From NCBI GenBank assembly GCA_030833665.1, contig JAURGT010000001.1, positions 48,752 through 112,751 of the forward strand: DNA of 64,000 nucleotides, given 5' to 3'. This document shows positions 62,657 through 64,000 of this stretch, piece after piece; position 1 is the stretch's first letter, and every line of letters begins with the position of its first letter. The translations under genes were made by a program, and so were the position numbers. This stretch comes from Miltoncostaeales bacterium (GTDB lineage: Bacteria; Actinomycetota; Thermoleophilia; Miltoncostaeales; Miltoncostaeaceae). The notes beneath the pieces are model-generated. The model was not told the origin of the DNA. It did not search any database and saw only the letters and a program-made list of their open reading frames with translations.

Positions 62657-64000
62657 GTGACAGACCCAGGACAGAGCCTCTACAACCGTCACCGGCCCCG
62701 CCGATTCGAGGATCTCGTCGGCCAGGAGCACGTTGCGCGCACCCTGGGCAACGCGCTCGAGCGGGGCACCATCGCCCACGGGTTCCTCTTCTCGGGCCCG
62801 CGCGGCACCGGCAAGACCACCACGGCGCGCATCCTCGCGCGGTGCCTCAACTGCCAGGCATTCCCGGCGCCCACGCCCACGCCGTGCGGCGAGTGCGACT
62901 CGTGCCTGCGCATCGGTCGTGACGACTGGCTCGACGTGGTGGAGGTCGACGCCGCATCGAGCGCCCGGCGCATCGACGAGATGCGCGAGTGGCTCGAGAG
63001 CGTGCGCTACGCGCCGGTGGCATCGCGCTACCGCGTGACGATCATGGACGAGGCCCACCAGATCCAGGAGGGCGCGGCCAGCGCGCTGCTGAAGACCCTG
63101 GAGGAGCCCCCGCCGCAACTGGTGGTGATCCTCTGCACCACCCACCCCTGGGACATCCTCCCCACCATCCGTTCGCGCCTGCAGACCTACACGCTGCGCA
63201 AGCCGGGCGTTGCCAACCTGATGACGGTGCTCGAGCGCGTGGCGCGGTCGGAGGGCATCGAGGCCGGTCCGCAGGCGCTCGACCTCGTGGCGCGCGCCGC
63301 CGATGGGTCGTACCGCGATGCGCTGGGCCTGCTGGACCAGATCGCCACCTTCGGCGGCGGCAAGGTGGAGGTGGCTGACGCCCTCGACCTGCTGGGCGTG
63401 GTGAGCCGCGAGACGCTGTTCGACCTGGTCGACCTGATGGCGCAGGGTGACGCCGCGGGCGCCTTCGAGATGCTGGAGTCGTCGCTGGACGGCGGGGCCG
63501 ACCCCGAGGAGCTCATGCGCGGGCTCATCACCCACCTCAGGCACGCCTGCCTGCTGCAGCAGGGCGCGCAGGCGCGCGAGGAGTGGGCGCTGGCGCCTGA
63601 GGAGCTTGCCCGCCTGCACGAGCAGGCCAACCAGCTGAGCCCCGTTCAGGTGGTGCGGGCCATCGACCTCATCGCCGACGCCCAGGTGCGCATTCGGCAC
63701 GGCCAGGCCGACCCGCGCATACAGCTGGAGATGGTGGCGGCCAAGCTGTCGCGGCCATACCTGGACGCCAGCGTGGAGGGCGTGGCCGCCCGGGTCGACA
63801 GGCTCGAGCGCGGTTCGGGCGGTGCGCCGCCGCCGGCCGCCCCGACCGCGCAGGCGGCGCCCGTGGCCACCCCACGCGCGGCACCCACCTTTGGCGGGTG
63901 CTGCACGTCCTTTTGTGCACTGCAATCAGTGGCAGGCAGGCAAACAGTTTGGGCGTGTCTTGCAGACACACAGGCAGGCAGGCAGGGGCAGGCCTGCCCA
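62657..64000 (+). CDS. dnaX: DNA polymerase III subunit gamma/tau, 3' end outside window
   Basis: The clamp-loader ATPase subunit. It starts at GTG 62657 (TDPGQSLYNRHRPRRFEDLVGQEHV). Walker A is FSGPRGTGKTTTARILA near residue 48, the zinc module CLNC...CGECDSC follows, and Walker B is TIMDEAHQIQ. LLKTLEEPPPQLVVIL and the sensor IRSRLQTYTLRK come next. The frame stays open to the edge, but from about 63890 the translation loses all likeness to the family and the base composition changes, so the last ~35 codons should not be trusted. Confidence 0.94.
   Translation, partial: MTDPGQSLYNRHRPRRFEDLVGQEHVARTLGNALERGTIAHGFLFSGPRGTGKTTTARILARCLNCQAFPAPTPTPCGECDSCLRIGRDDWLDVVEVDAASSARRIDEMREWLESVRYAPVASRYRVTIMDEAHQIQEGAASALLKTLEEPPPQLVVILCTTHPWDILPTIRSRLQTYTLRKPGVANLMTVLERVARSEGIEAGPQALDLVARAADGSYRDALGLLDQIATFGGGKVEVADALDLLGVVSRETLFDLVDLMAQGDAAGAFEMLESSLDGGADPEELMRGLITHLRHACLLQQGAQAREEWALAPEELARLHEQANQLSPVQVVRAIDLIADAQVRIRHGQADPRIQLEMVAAKLSRPYLDASVEGVAARVDRLERGSGGAPPPAAPTAQAAPVATPRAAPTFGGCCTSFCALQSVAGRQTVWACLADTQAGRQGQACP
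63890..64000. other. Anomalous contig-end sequence
   Basis: GC falls and short CAGG repeats appear (several in a row near 63980), with TTTTG and CAGTTTG stretches unlike anything else in the window. This abrupt change inside dnaX suggests a chimeric or artefactual end. Confidence 0.6.

Overview
The window is bacterial, very GC-rich and gene-dense. It looks like an actinobacterial chromosome, most plausibly of a Thermoleophilia-like lineage. This rests on the high GC, the abundance of GTG starts, the many leaderless promoters, a biotin-dependent acyl-CoA carboxylase with a small epsilon-like subunit, and a long SRP RNA. The lineage is inferred from general knowledge; no search was run.

Region 1 (1-31.2 kb) is mostly minus strand. 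It is the ancestral transcription/translation supercluster, read right to left: rpmG, tRNA-Trp, secE, nusG, rplK, rplA, rplJ, rplL, then rpoB, rpoC, then rpsL, rpsG, fusA, then tuf, rpsJ, rplC, rplD, rplW, rplB, rpsS and rplV (cut by the window edge). Gene order is textbook, but unrelated genes break it in three places. Two tandem subtilisin-like proteases and two small genes lie between rplL and rpoB. An EcfT-like transporter gene, two membrane protein genes and a MepA-like peptidase gene lie between rpoC and rpsL. A plus-strand FAD/Fe-S oxidoreductase lies between fusA and tuf.

Region 2 (31.2-42.5 kb) is mixed accessory and housekeeping: an acyl-CoA ligase, a J-domain protein, a Phd/VapC-type toxin-antitoxin pair, a DUF255 thioredoxin-fold protein, a BolA and CGFS-glutaredoxin pair, a FolE2/MptA-type GTP cyclohydrolase, plsY-pgsA, a double-ACT protein, peptide deformylase and a secreted amidase. 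A 269-bp nested inverted repeat lies at 38684-38952 between two convergent genes.

Region 3 (42.5-57.8 kb) is central carbon metabolism: a methylmalonyl-CoA mutase-like large subunit, acyl-CoA carboxylase beta, epsilon-like and alpha (biotin) subunits, succinyl-CoA synthetase (sucCD), and a succinate dehydrogenase that ends in a CCG-domain (SdhE-like) protein instead of hydrophobic anchors. Together these can carry propionyl-CoA to succinate and fumarate. A SpoIID-NlpC/P60 fusion and an aminotransferase sit among them.

Region 4 (57.8-64 kb) holds an acetyltransferase-like protein, a TPM-like membrane protein, lysC-asd, a small membrane protein, the SRP RNA and the start of dnaX. The last ~100 bases differ sharply in composition from the rest and look like a contig-end artefact.

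Three themes recur. Many isolated genes have a TANNNT box 6-9 nt before their start codon, which implies leaderless mRNAs. Start codons are often overlapped by the upstream stop (ATGA, GTGA, TTGA, and apparently CTGA). Several intergenic elements repeat: GTGACTGTCAC palindromes, and a pair of ~90-nt structured elements between convergent genes.
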